NCBI GenBank assembly: GCA_039621445.1
Contig: CP154954.1
Location: 48,525,847-48,589,846 of the forward strand
Length of the DNA stretch: 64,000 bases
Direction of reading: 5' to 3'
Origin: Euglena gracilis
Taxonomy: Eukaryota > Euglenida > Euglenophyceae > Euglenales
The notes under the pieces: model-generated
The model's input: only the letters and a program-made list of their open reading frames with translations
The model's database searches: none
What the model was told of the DNA's origin: nothing
Made by a program: the position numbers and the translations under genes
Part shown: positions 35,556 through 47,928 of the stretch, one piece after another
Layout: every line of letters starts with the position of its first letter
Numbering within the stretch: position 1 is the stretch's first letter

Positions 35556-38500
35556 ATGTCTCACGACGAGGGCCGCCCGGCGGAGGGGCCGCCGCCCCGC
35601 AAGAAGCTGAAGAGGGCCAAGCCGCCCGCCGCGGCGGACGCGACCGACGCCGCAGCACCGGCGCCGGCGGCCGCCCTCCCCGGGTCGCTCCCCGTCGTGC
35701 CCACGCCGTCCGCTGGGAGGTGCCGGCGGTGTTGGACTCGATTTTTTTTGCTTTCGCTGTGGTCATATATTCTTTTTTTTCTGCACTCTGGCATTTTTTG
35801 ATTTTCTCGTTTTTTTTGTTTCATTGTTTGGAAAAAGGTTTCATTGGAGCATGTGTCTTTGGGACTGCAGCGAGTTTTTTGTTTACCAAAGGCTTGAAGG
35901 GGGAGGGTGAAAAACGCTTATTTGAAAATATTTTTGCAGAATAAAAAAAATGGTTGCAGTTTTTCAAGGTGGATTGGATTCAAGCATTACAATCGCTTTT
36001 TTTTTGTTGATCTCCCTCGGTCTTCGTTCGGCAAGAGTCAACAGTCCTGAAAGTGAGGTGCTGCAGGGTGGGATCATCCAACCAGCCACGGGACCGACAG
36101 CTCCCATTTGGTCTGCTAAAATGACGGGGGCAATGACGGGAAGGAATTGGGGGGTTTCCTGCCATCTTTGTTCCCTATCATTTTTGTTTCCCGTCCTTTG
36201 TTTCCAAACAGTACGCCCCCCCGGGGGGGGGCTTTGTTGGCACACAGCAAGCTGGGCCAGAAGCGAAGTTAGCGCCGGCCATAAACAGACCAGAAGCCTG
36301 AGTGCAACTAAGGGGGGGGGGGCTTTGGTGGCAGCGGCGGCCTGCCGCCCCGATGGTCATCCTGGAGCAGGCGGGCCTCGGGCTGGCGGTGGTGGGCAAG
36401 CGGGCCAACACCCTGCTCTGCCACCAGGAGCACGCCTACTGGCTGCGGATGCAGGGCAAGCCGCCCGCCCGCTTCCGCCCGGACCTCGTCCACCAGACGC
36501 TGCTCGCCGTGTTCGACTCCCCGCTGGCCAAGTCCGGCCGCGTGAGGGACAGGGCGACCCTCATGCTGCGGATGCTGCAGTTTTTTGTTGTTGCTGTTGA
36601 TCCATACCCCCTCAAATGGCCCAAATTTGCTAATGGAAATTCCAGTGGCCCTGGGGGGGGGGTCTGCTGGCAGGGCTTGTAAATGGAAAGTTTTTCCAGT
36701 GACCGGCACAAAGCTCTGAGAGTTTTCTTGGGACCCCCAAACCTTGCCAAAAAGGCCCATTGCAATTTTTGGGATGCATTTCTTCCTCGGCGCACAGCGG
36801 GGGAGAATTTTTTCCCCCAGTCGGGGGGACCACTGGACCACTGGCTGGGAATTGATGGGGTCCACCAGCTGGACAATTTATTAGCCGCTAGGAAAAAGCC
36901 ACTGGCTAGATCCCCCTCCCCCCCTTGGGGGGGAGGAGGATCAAGCTAGTGGCTTTTTTCGAGTGGCTAGTAAAATGACCAGCTGGTGAACCCGGGATGC
37001 TTAAACAAAAGCCTAGTGGCCAATTTGCCACCCAATTTGTGCATTCAATCAGGCAGGAATGCCAAAAAAAGCAACAAAAAATGGAGTTTTGGGGGAGTTT
37101 TTGTTGCAACAATTGATCATATATGTACGGGGTAATCTTTTAGGTGCATTGGATGGATTTAAAAAACATGGGCATGTCCATCTGGCTTTCTTCTCATTAA
37201 TCATTTTGCTAGATCTGGGATTTGAGACATGGAAAGGTATGCCTCCTGTCCCCAGGCAATAGCTTCGTGACAAATTGGCCAGCGCAGAGGGGGGGATTCC
37301 CCAGAATTGCCCACCAAGATTCACCAGCGATGTATTTTTGACCGCTGATGGAGAATGTGGTCACTGACAGAGATTTAAGACCCTCAATATTTGGTGACGC
37401 CTGCATGCATCACGCAGGTTGGGATGGGAAAGAATGGTATCGAAGCGGGGATTTTTTTTAAGGTTGGTGATCTGGGGGGGGGGAGTCCCCCCAGAGTGGG
37501 CGCCTTCCCACCCCAGTTTTCCCTCTATTTTGGGTGTGAAGTGCCGGGGGAAAAAATCAGACCACAAAATTGACCCCAAAATGTCCCCCTGAACCCCCCG
37601 GGGGGTGTTTGGTGTTTTGGTGAGCACTGGACCCCTCCTCCCCCTCGGTCCTTTAAAAAAAAGCGTCCATATCGAAGAAACAAAGACTCCCTTTTTGGGT
37701 GGGCAGGACCTGAAGGCAAATAAAACTAACATTTTTTTTAAACAAAACGAATTTTTAAACATTGAAATCAATTAAATTTAATAATTTTTAAAACATTTTT
37801 TTTTAATTCTGTGCGTCCTCAGCCCAGACTCCCCTTCAGAGCGTCACCCTGGCCCCGGCGTTCATCAACACCGACCGCAACCGGTGCATAGAGATCAACC
37901 CGCAGACCCGCATCCCGCGCACCATGAAGCGGTTCCAGGGGCTGATGGCGCAGCTGCTGGGCCGGGGCAAGGGCACCGTCACCAGCCCGGAGGGGCAGGT
38001 CCTGTTCAACCTCGCGGCCCACCCCATGCGGGCCTACGTCCCGGAGGGGGCCGCCCAGCCCATGGCGTTGCGGCGGCCGCGTTGCGGGGTCGGGTGGGTG
38101 ACGGGGACTCCGCTGTGTTTTTGTAATAGAGTTTTTGCAGTTTTGCAGGTTTTTTTTGCATTTTTTCCAGATTTGCATCGCGGATGCAACACAAAATCAT
38201 CAAAAAGGTCATGCACACGCCACGCCTGAGATGTACGCAAACCGTGTCACGGTGTGGCAGGGTTCTTAGCAGTTACAGAATGCGAGAATGTTGAGCATAC
38301 TGAGTTCTGAGGGATGAGCTTTCCCCAGCATGCACGGCGAAATCGCTACTGGCGTGTGTCCCCGGTTTGTTGGTCAGCCCGTCCCCTCCAGCCTGTCAGC
38401 TTACTCAACTCAATGCACCCAATTTCATTGGTGCATCTCTGCAACCTCTCAGCCACCCCAGGGGCCGGCCTTCGGAATGGGGTTGCACGCCAGGGACTGT

Positions 38501-39183
38501 GGCCAAGGTGTTTTCGCTGACCAACCTGGACCGCTACGTCAACCCCCAATCAGGCGCCATCCACTTGCTTTGCTCCACGGGCAGACAACTGGAAGTTGCA
38601 CACTACGCGTTTTTGGACCAATTTCACATTAGCAGTAGTTGCATGATGGGGACTCCACCAGGTGAACCAACCATATTGCACCACATTTTTGTTTGTTGTT
38701 GCATTTTTGGAGCTGATGAATATAGTCAAGCCCTCTCCAGCAGAAAAGGGTGCAGCCGTGGGGAGCTCCTAACGGACTTCACCTGCAACTTGCATTTTTT
38801 TCCTTTTCATTTTTGTTTGCATTTTTTGTGCATTTTTTTGGCATTTTTTTTGCCTTTTTGCATTTTTTTTGCATTCTTTGCATTTTTTGCATTTTCTTCT
38901 ACATTGCATATCTTGATTTGTTGCATGTTCCCCCCCAGACATGGGAAGGGCCTGCCGCTGGGCCTTCGCCAAAGAGCTGGCGGCGGGGCCGTGCACCCAC
39001 TCCCCCCTATTCCCTGACCCGGTCCAGGCAGTGGTGGTCGTCAACGCGGCCAGCGACGCGCTGGACGCGGTACAGGCGGACTACGTCACGGACAGCGTCA
39101 CGCTGTCCCAGTACCCGATGACCCCCTCCATCGCGTGCTCCAAGGTGCTGGACGCGTTTGAGGGGCTGTGGGAGATTTGGTGA
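35556..39183 (+). CDS. EMG1: Ribosomal RNA small subunit pseudouridine methyltransferase NEP1 (EMG1), five exons
   Basis: The proposed exons are 35556-35719, 36335-36541, 37828-38080, 38494-38537 and 39028-39183 (stop TGA). The product is the SPOUT-class homodimeric enzyme that methylates N1 of the hypermodified pseudouridine of 18S rRNA and acts in nucleolar small-subunit assembly. Exon 1 gives a basic, Ala/Pro-rich N-terminus (PPPRKKLKRAKPP), as in other eukaryotic Nep1. Exon 2 carries VILEQAGL and HQTLLAVFDSPLAKSGR. Exon 3 carries the family signature IEINPQTRIPRTMKRF and GLMAQLL. Exon 4 reads TVAKVFSLTNLDRY. Exon 5 reads AVVVVNAASDALD and ends LSQYPMTPSIACSK .. FEGLWEIW. Length is about 270 residues, against about 245 in human. 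Introns 2-4 are phase-consistent. Exon 1 ends in phase 2 while exon 2 starts in phase 0, so a small exon is missing or translation starts at Met 36353. The last exon may begin at 38939. Confidence 0.9.
35720..36334 (+). other. EMG1 intron 1
   Basis: GT..AG intron (AG|GTGCCGG, GGTGGCAG|). It is T-rich, and near its 3' end (36,256-36,322) holds a ~65-bp repeat shared with 32,303-32,370 (AGAAGCGAAGTTAGCGCCGG, then CCATAAACAGAC). A missing small exon may hide here. Confidence 0.6.
36542..37827 (+). other. EMG1 intron 2, with hairpin
   Basis: Donor CGC|GTGAGG, acceptor CTCAGCCCAG|. It contains an inverted repeat at 36,893-36,960 (arms AAAAAGCCACTGGCTAGATC and its near-complement, joined by C/G runs). 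The rest is AT-rich without coding signal. Confidence 0.65.
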
Positions 39184-39848
39184 CCGGCGGCTCGCACCGC
39201 ACACCATTCCCGCACCTGCCCGTCAGCTGCCACAACTCCATTCTCTGCCCTGCTGTGCCCAGTGAGGAAAGGGAGACGTTGAGTGTTGACGAGTGTCCGG
39301 CTCAGAGACCCCAAGGAAGCGGCGCTTTCAAAAAAAACCGTCAGGTAGTTGTGAAGGTTTTGTCAGTACTCCACCATCACAACCATACACACAGGGCGAT
39401 GGCGCTGTGCAGTTTAATGAACTCTTTCACGCAGGCTCGGGTCATTTTCGACCCTTGGGGTGTCAGGTTTTGGGTGGTCAGTATTATGGCACACCCCCAG
39501 TGAAAAGGACCAAAAATGGTGATTTTATTTGTTCATCACGTGCCCCTCTCCATTGTCTTGTATGCAAGGGGTTTCACATGAACAACCCAAGGTTTTATTC
39601 GGGACAATCTTTAGGGGACACTTTTCCCGCTGATGTCGTTTGACCAAAATATGGCCATTTTTTCGGCTTTTTATTCTGTGGGGCAATTTTTTTTCACCGA
39701 GAGGACCGCCCTGATTTTTATATTTTCATTCAGCCTGATTTGACCTCAATAATGGGTGTTTCCGATGGCATCCATCCGAGAACAGTTGTCCGCACTTGTC
39801 CTCCTCCTCAGCCATGGATGACCTGGGCGGTGCCCCACCTTGCTCCCC
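39184..39848 (+). other. Intergenic region between EMG1 and the PPR gene
   Basis: 665 bp of mixed composition, turning T-rich, with no convincing exon. It should hold the EMG1 3' UTR and the promoter or 5' exon of the next gene. No TATA or poly-A signal stands out. Confidence 0.5.
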
Positions 39849-42800
39849 ATGACCAGCCTGTGGAAGGGCGTCCACCGCAACTTGAGCAAAGCGGTGGCCG
39901 CCCGCGATGTGCCGGCGCTGGAGGGCCTTTTCGCCAGGTCGTTCGCGTTGTGTGTCGGGCCTGGCGCGGGGGGCAAGGGGCGTTGCCACAACCTCTGGCC
40001 TCTCTGGATGGAAGTAGCGGCAACGGTGGCCATGTTGGACTCCTCCTCCCCCTCCTCCCGCTGCCTTGCGCCGGCCTCAGGTACAAGCACCGGATCCCGC
40101 CGAAGAGCGTGGTGGACATCATGAAGGTGTTTGCGGGCGCCGGCAAGGTCAGCCTGGTCACCAATGTGTATAAGTTCGTCTCTGGCCCGCCGAGCAGTGG
40201 CCACGCTGTTGCAAATGGATGAGTGGAATGCAGATACCCGGGGCGTGCACGTCTTGTGCTGTGTTTGTTACCAACAAGTGTGTCTGATTTCGAAAACCTG
40301 GTGAGCCCCGCACAACCAATGGATGTCGTTATTGATTGAACTGGTCAAAAACACCTTCGAAAAAATTGATCCACAGGAAACCATTTCTACATCTGCCACT
40401 CTGCCTTTACAAAGCTCAAGCGCAACGGCGTGCCAGGGGACCCTCCACACTCCCCCGTGAGTTGCTGGTGGACGACTCCGAACCAGACCTGACCTCGCGG
40501 GTGTGCCGCGTTCCTTTGCGTCATTCTCCCTCCCCCCCCTCTATGGGCCTTTCCCTCTCATCTCTCCCCAACCCTATGTATGGGTGGTGAGTGCGGGGGT
40601 CGACCCCCCCCCACCCCCATCCTGGTGGTATGGCGGGGGGTCCGACCACCTACCAGGCCTTTCCGCACAGCCCTGGTCTCATCATCCTCATGCACGTTTC
40701 ACAGGAATGAAGTTTCAAGGTCAAAGTTCTCCCTCGTGGGGGGGTCGGGGGGTGAAAAGGATTTATACAACAAAAGGGAGCTACAAACAAGGCACATTTG
40801 ACACAAGGTATTTTTTTTGTTATTTTGGGGCCCTCCGATTGGTTGTGCGCAAAACGTCTTAGTTTCACTGAGTTCATTATACTACTTACAGAAACTGTTA
40901 GTGTCTGTTTGCCAATCAGGGAATTTGTTCAGGTTGGAACCCCCTGGGGGTTAGGGTGTGGGGGTCCGCAACCAGGTTTTGAATAGTGCTGAGCTCTTAA
41001 TAAGCGCGCAGCCACCCCTTCATTAACCCCTCCATACATACCGGCCCACTCCATGGAGCTCTTTTGCCTGAAATCCATGGGTTTTGTGCCAGAAACAGGG
41101 CGCTGGCGGGTCGAAAAACGCTCATTTTCGGCTCGAAAACAGTTTTTCCGGGTCCGGGGCACTGTTTTGGTCAACTTCGTTCGACTTTTTTTGACCCGGT
41201 TTTGACCCAAAGTCAATGGGTCGGCGGCCCAGAACGGGGCGCTGGCGGGTCGAAAAACGCTCGTTTTCGGCTCAAAAACAGTTTTTCCGGGTCCGGGAGG
41301 CCAAAAAACATCGTTTCGGGCAAAAAAAATTTTTGCGATTTTTTTCGCCTTTTTCGACCCGGTTTTGACCCAAAGTCAATGGGTCGGCGGCCCAAAACGG
41401 GGCGCTGGCGGGTCGAAAAACGCTCGTTTTCGGCTCAAAAACAGTTTTTCTGGGTCCGGGAGGCCAAAAAACATCGTTTCGGGCAAAAAAAAATTTCGAT
41501 TTTTTTCGACTTTTTTGACCCGGTTTTGACCCAAAGTCAATGGGTCGGCGGCCCAAAACGGGGCGCTGGCGGGTCGAAAAACGCTCGTTTTCGGCCCAAA
41601 AACAGTTTTTCTGGGTCCGGGAGGCCAAAAAACATCGTTTCGGGCAAAAAAATTTTTTTCGATTTTTTTCGCCTTTTTCGACCCGGTTTTGACCCAAAGT
41701 CAATGGGTCGGCGGCCCAAAACGGGGCGCTGGCGGGTCGAAAAACGCTCGTTTTCGGCTCAAAAACAGTTTTTCCGGGTCCGGGAGGCCAAAAAACATCG
41801 TTTCGGGCAAAAAAAATTTTTGCGATTTTTTTCGCCTTTTTCGACCCGGTTTTGACCCAAAGTCAATGGGTCGGCGGCCCAAAACGGGGCGCTGGCGGGT
41901 CGAAAAACGCTCGTTTTCGGCTCAAAAACAGTTTTTCTGGGTCCGGGAGGCCAAAAAACATCGTTTTGGGCAAAAAAAAATTTTTTCGATTTTTTTTCGA
42001 CTTTTTTGTCCGAAAACGGCTAAGTCGAACAGAGGGAAAAGTGTACAAAATGGCCTGAAATGGCCCAAATTGGCCAAAAAAACGCCCGTATCTCGGGCTG
42101 GGCGGGGAGTTGTGGGGAAACCAAAATCCCAGTAGATAGAGCGTTCCAAGGGCTTCAATTTAGGTCTCCGGACATTTCCTTTGATTTTGCATCATTTTCG
42201 AGAAATTTTGAAAACATCGATTTTTTGACCCCCACCCCCCCGAAAACGGCTAAGTCGAACAGAGGGAAAAGTGTACAAAACGGCCATCTGCACCGAAAAC
42301 GGCCGTATCTCGGGCCAGGCGGGGAGTTGCAGGGAAATCAAAATACCGGTGGATGGGGCGTTCCAAGGGCTTCAATTTAGGTCTCCGGACATTTCCTTTG
42401 ATTTGGCTTCATTTTGGAGATATTTTGAAATTTGACATTTTTTGGCCGAAATGGCAGAGTCCAAAGGGGGGCTTATCCAGGGGGGGCGGGTAAATCCTAC
42501 CGAGTTTGGACCCCTTCGCGCGTGAATAACTCGGGCCTGGCGGGGAGTTGGGGGTCAAACCCGGGTGATTCGGAAACTAAAAATCCAGTCGCTCGCGACT
42601 GAAAAAAAAAATTCCGGGAACCGGGCCGGGATCATGGTGATAATCCGTCCGTTCCCGAGGTGGCCCCGACGGGGGGTGGGGGTGGTGGGGGGGGGGGGGA
42701 GGGGGGGGGGTCGAGGGGGGGGGGGTTCGCCGGTGGTAAGCTTCGCTCTTACCCGTAAAAGGGATAAGAGCTCAGCGACCAGGGTGTGACGTAGAGCTGA

Positions 42801-43686
42801 GCTCTTTGGGGGACCATTCCGGCCCGGCCCGCGAAAAACGCTCATTTTCAGCTCAAAAACATGTTTTCCGGGTCAGGAGGCCAAAAAACATGGTTTTGGG
42901 CGAAAAAATTTCGATTTTTTTCGACTTTTTTGACCCGGTTTTGACCCAAAATCAATGGGTTGGCGAACCTAAAAGGGGCCCTTGAGGGACGAAAAACGCT
43001 CATTTTTAGCTCAAAAACACTTTTTCCGGCTCCGGGAGGCCAAAAAACATGGTTTTGGGCGAAAAATTTTTTTTCGATTTTTTTCGACTTTTTTGACTCG
43101 GTTTTGACCCAAAGCCAATGGGTTGGCGAACCAAAACGGGGCGCTGGCGGGTCGAAAAAAGCTCATTTTCAGCTCAAAAACACTTTTTCCGGGTCCGGGA
43201 GGCCAAAAAACATGGTTTTGGGCGAAAAATTTTTTTTTGATTTTTTTCGCCTTTTTGGCCCGAAAACGGCCAAGTCGGACAGTGGGAAAAGTGTACAAAA
43301 TGGCCATTTGGACCGAAAAACGGCCATATCTCGGGCCAGGCGGGGAGTTGGCCCAAACTGCGAATACCGGTGGATAGGGCGTCCCAAAGTTGTGGAATGA
43401 GGTACTCTTTACTTTTTCTCAACTCCCCGGCGTTTTCGAGATATTTTGAATTTTTCGATTTTTTGACCCCAAAAATGACCCCCTGTGGCCGGTCCAACAA
43501 ACTTTCTTTGGAAAAAAAACGGTAGACAACTTTTTTGCTCGGGCCAGATCTCCGGACCGGCGGGGAGTTGCGGGCAAAATGCGGGCTCTGGACAAACTAG
43601 GGACCCTCTCCTAACCTATAGGCTATTAACTTTTCGGGTCCGGAAATCAGGTCACATCGATAATCCGCGGGGGCCCGGGCCTACTC

Positions 43687-43718
<32 letters not shown>

Positions 43719-46700
43719 AGGGGGGGTCTGGGGGGGGTGGTAAGCTTCGCTCTTACTCTAAAGAGATAAGAGCCAAGCACCTATAGTCAAAATGGCCGAA
43801 AATGGCCGAAAATGGCCGAAAATGGCCGAAAATGGCCGAAAATGAAATTTTGGGCTCTATAGGTGGGGGTCCCGAAAATGGCCGAAAATGGCCGAAAATG
43901 GCCGAAAATGGCCGAAAATGGCCGAAAATGAGAAAAAAATCATTGCAAAAATTTTCGAGTTTTTTTTTTTGCCCAACAGCTTTGCCCAACGCCTGAGGAA
44001 CGCCTGAGGGGCGATTTCCAGTGCGACTGATTCTTGTCTCTGTGCAGCCTCTGTTCTCCTGCCATTATGCCTGGCACTGCAACACATGCTGCTCAAAGAA
44101 CCACCTCCGAAAAGGTTATTTGGGCTTTGATGACATTTCAGAAAATTTTGGTGACAAGGGCGATGCTGGCATTTTTTTTTGTATTTTTTGAAGAATAAAA
44201 CCCATTTTTGGGATAATTTCTCCACAAATCTCCAGTATTACGCCCATTTTGGCCATTTTTGGATCAATTTTTGCTGATTTTGGGGTATTTTGCACTGATT
44301 TGGCAAATATTGTGCTAATTTGGGTCAATATGAGCTCATTTTATGACATTTCCGGCCATTTTGCGCCATTTTGGTGATTTGGGTTATTTTTCACTTTTTT
44401 TTTGTGGACATTGTTGGCGTTTTTGGGCAATTTTTGGTTATTTCAAGCCATTTTAGGTCATTTTGTGTGCTTTTGGGGACTTTTTGTGGACAATTCTGGG
44501 CTTTTTGTGGTCATTTTTTTTGGGTTTTTGCGGTAGGTTGGGAGCCAGTGGATGAAGACATTAGGCAAGACACAAATATTGGACAAGACGAATTGAATGG
44601 AGATACTGGACAAGATGCAATGGTTGCAGATACTGGACAAGATGCAATGGATTACCACCTGTCGGAGCCCGCATTTACGTCCGCTACGTTCCCGGTCGGT
44701 CCTCTTCCCGGTCCCACTCCCACTCCCGGGCCCACATTCCCTGCCCCTGGACTGGCAACCGCCCCCACAGCTCTCCGTGGCCCCACCGCCCCTCGCTCTC
44801 TCGGTAGCCCCACCCCAAGAAGACCAAGGACCCGAAGCCCGAAACCCGAAGCCATGAAACCCATTAGATCCTCCTGCACTGGGAGTGCGCAGCGCACCCT
44901 CTCTGTTTCTCCCGATGCCTCTGCCCCTCTTCTCCCTTCTCCAACCACCCCCTCCCTACACACGCTGCTCGACACTCTACACATCATTCAGGAGCAGCTC
45001 GACGGCTTGCGGCTGACCATCTATGCAGCTGCTGATCCCGAGCAAGGACATCAACGCCATTCTCGGGACCCATCTGAGGGTCCAAACCGCCGGCGGCGGA
45101 GTCGTTCATCGCGGCAGAGGAAGCCAAGCAGTCCGCCTCCCGCCCACATACACCCCACCAGCTCATCGCCCTCGCCCCCAACCTACGCGGAGGCGGTGCA
45201 GTTGCCGCCACCATCGTCATCATCGTAGCAGCTGGTGCAGCCCAAGCAACGCCAACAACGCCAACAAGGAGGCCCATGCCGCGCGGAGCAACAGGTGTCC
45301 CGAACCCCGGCTCATTCGGGCTGGTATCCCGAGCCCCGCAGGCCCGGCCGGTTGCGGGTGGGCGAGCATCCCGTGTGGAGCCTCTCCCCAAACCCGGCCA
45401 GGTGCCCTCCCTCTCCTCCCCTCCTCCCTGCCCTCCCATTCCCCCGGTCCTCTCCAACAGAAAAAATGGATGCAGATACTGAACAAGATGCAGATGCTGG
45501 ACAAGATGTATATGCTGCAGAAATTGGGCAATTGGGTGAGCGCATTTGATGTCAATATTTCAACATTATGTGCTGATCACATGTTTGCTTGCTTTTGCTC
45601 TGAGCTCAAGCCGAGCGCACTTTCTTCCAACTTCGCCACATCCAGACGGATGATCATCTCATCATGACAGATGAAATTTAACATCAAGGCTTCTTTGAAG
45701 TGATGGATTTGTGCCATTTAGATTTTTCACGATATTGCAACCAATTTTTTTTTGACCTCTTTAATCCCTGAGCACCCATATCAAACGGACCTCTTTGGAT
45801 GTGTTGATTTGTTGCTCACAACTACTTTCACGTTGCATGAATGATCAAATGCATTGTTGGTATGAAAGGATTTTAAGGTAATTTTACCCCCCACCTATAG
45901 GAAAAAATGGCCGAAAATGGCCGAAAATGGCCGAAAATGGCCGAAAATGGCCGAAAATGGCCGAAAATGGCAAAAATCGGGGTGTCAACTATAGGTGCTT
46001 GATAAGAGCTCAGCGACCCCTCCATACATACCGGCACACCCCATGGAGCTCTTTCATGGAGCCCGGTTTTGACCCAAAGTCAATGGGTCGGCGGCCCACA
46101 ACGGGGCACCGGCGGGTCGAAAAACGCTCGTTTTCGGCTGAAAAACAGTTTTTCCGGGTCCGGGAGGCCAAAAAACATCGTTTTGGGCAAAAACAAATTT
46201 TCGATTTTTTTCGACTTTTTTGACCCGGGTTTGACCCAAAGTCAATGGGTCGGCGGCCCAAAACGGGGCGCCCGCGGGTCGAAAAACGGTCGTTTTCGGC
46301 TCAAAAACAGTTTTTCTGGGCCCGGGAGGCCAAAAAACATCGTTTCGGGCAAAAAAATTTTTTTCGATTTTTTTCGACTTTTTTGACCCGGTTTTGACCC
46401 GAAGTCAATGGGTCGGCGGCCCAAAACGGGGCGCCGGCGGGTCGAAAAACGCTCGTTTTCGGCTCCAAAACAGTTTTTCTTGGTCCGCGAGGCCAAAAAA
46501 CTTCGTTTCGGGCAAAAAAAAATTTTTCGATTTTTTTCGACTTTTTTTATTTTTTTTTGACCCAAAGTCAATGGGTCGGCGGCCCAAAACGTGGCGCTGG
46601 CGGGTCGAAAAACGCTCATTTTTGGCTCGAAAACACTTTTTTCGGGTCCGGGAGGTCAAAAAACATGGTTTTGGGCGAAAAAAAATTTTTGAATTTTTTT

Positions 46701-47878
46701 GACTTTTTGACCCAAAACCACCGGCCAGGGGGGGGGCATCCAGGGGGGGGGCATGGGGGGGGTCCGGGTCGGAAAATTTTTTTTCGCTCAAAAACACTTT
46801 TTTTGATGTTCTGAAGTGAAAAAAAGTGTTTTTGAGCGAAAAAATTTTTTCAAAATTTTGGGTCCCAACCTGCCACCCGACCCCCCCTCACCCAGCCGCC
46901 CTGACGGCGCGCGATGGGGTCCCCGAACACCCAAAAACTGGCCAAAATCGCACAACCAGACCCCGGGAACCCCAAAAAACGGTCAAACCCCCCCCCCCTA
47001 AACGTAATGTTTGACCCCCAGTTTGGGTCCCAACTCCCCGTCTATCCCGAGATACGGCCAATTTACGGTTTCGGGCCCTGAACGGGCCAGAACTGGCCAA
47101 ACGGGCCCGAAACCCCCAAAACGGCCGAATCTCGGGCCCGGCGAGGAGTTGTCCCAAACCGCGCATACCGATCGATAGGGCGTTCCAAGGTCGTCAAATA
47201 AGGTCGCCGTCACTTTTCCTCAACTCCGCAGTGTTTTCGAGATATTTTGAAATTTTCGATTTTTAGACCCCAGCCCGGCAGCCCTCGAACCCCCGCAGGG
47301 GTCCCCGAATACCCAAAAATGGCCCAAAATGGCACAACCAGACCCCGGGAACCCCAAAAAACGGTCAAACCCCCCCCCTAAACCTAATGATTGACCCCCT
47401 GGTTTGGGCTCCAACTCCCCGTCTAGCCCGAGATACGGGCAAATTACGGTTTCGGGCCCCGAACGGGCCCGAAATGGCCAAAACTGGCCCAACTGGCCCA
47501 AAACCCCAAAACGGCCGTATCTCGGGCTAGGCGGGGAGTCGGCCCAAACCGCGCATACCGATCGATCGGGCGTCCCAAAGTTGAGGAATGACGTCCTCTT
47601 TACTTTTTCGTAACTCCGCGGCATTTTCGAGATATTTTGAATTTTTCAATTTTTTGACCCCAAAATGACCTGCAAATTTCCCCGGAAAAAAAAACGGTAG
47701 ACAACTTTTTTGCTCGGGCCATATCTCCAGACTGGCGGGGAGTTGCGGGTAACCGAAGGGCTCTGGAGGAACTAGGGACCGTCCCCTAACCTATAGGCCA
47801 TTAACTTTGGGGGCCACGAAATCCAGTCACATCGATAATCCCGGGGTTTCCGGATCTACCCAGGGGGGGGCGGGGGGG

Positions 47879-47928
<50 letters not shown>

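Larger units (their letters stand above)
43774..46001. mobile_element. 2.2-kb TIR element, perfect 14-bp TIRs and perfect 8-bp TSD
   Basis: The ends are CAAGCACCTATAGT (43774-43787) and its exact complement ACTATAGGTGCTTG (45988-46001). The flanks are ATAAGAGC on both sides (43766-43773, 46002-46009). The pre-insertion sequence AAAGAGATAAGAGCTCAGCG is present uninterrupted at about 47,951-47,970. Subterminal regions on both sides carry a decamer satellite (AAAATGGCCG)n, at 43,790-43,930 and 45,905-45,970. The interior has an ORF (next entry) and no recognisable transposase. Terminal CA, 8-bp duplication and small size suggest a hAT-like element or derivative. Confidence 0.9.

Noticed and set aside
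36339-36600. Alternative frame reading through EMG1 exon 2 (Ala/Gly/Pro-rich)
   Set aside because: The frame with VILEQAGL and DSPLAKSGR matches Nep1; the other is a GC-rich shadow.
41064-42135. 263-codon and 148-codon ORFs with a repeated RRPKTGRWRVEKRSF pattern
   Set aside because: Translations of the 163-bp satellite, open in several frames and on both strands.
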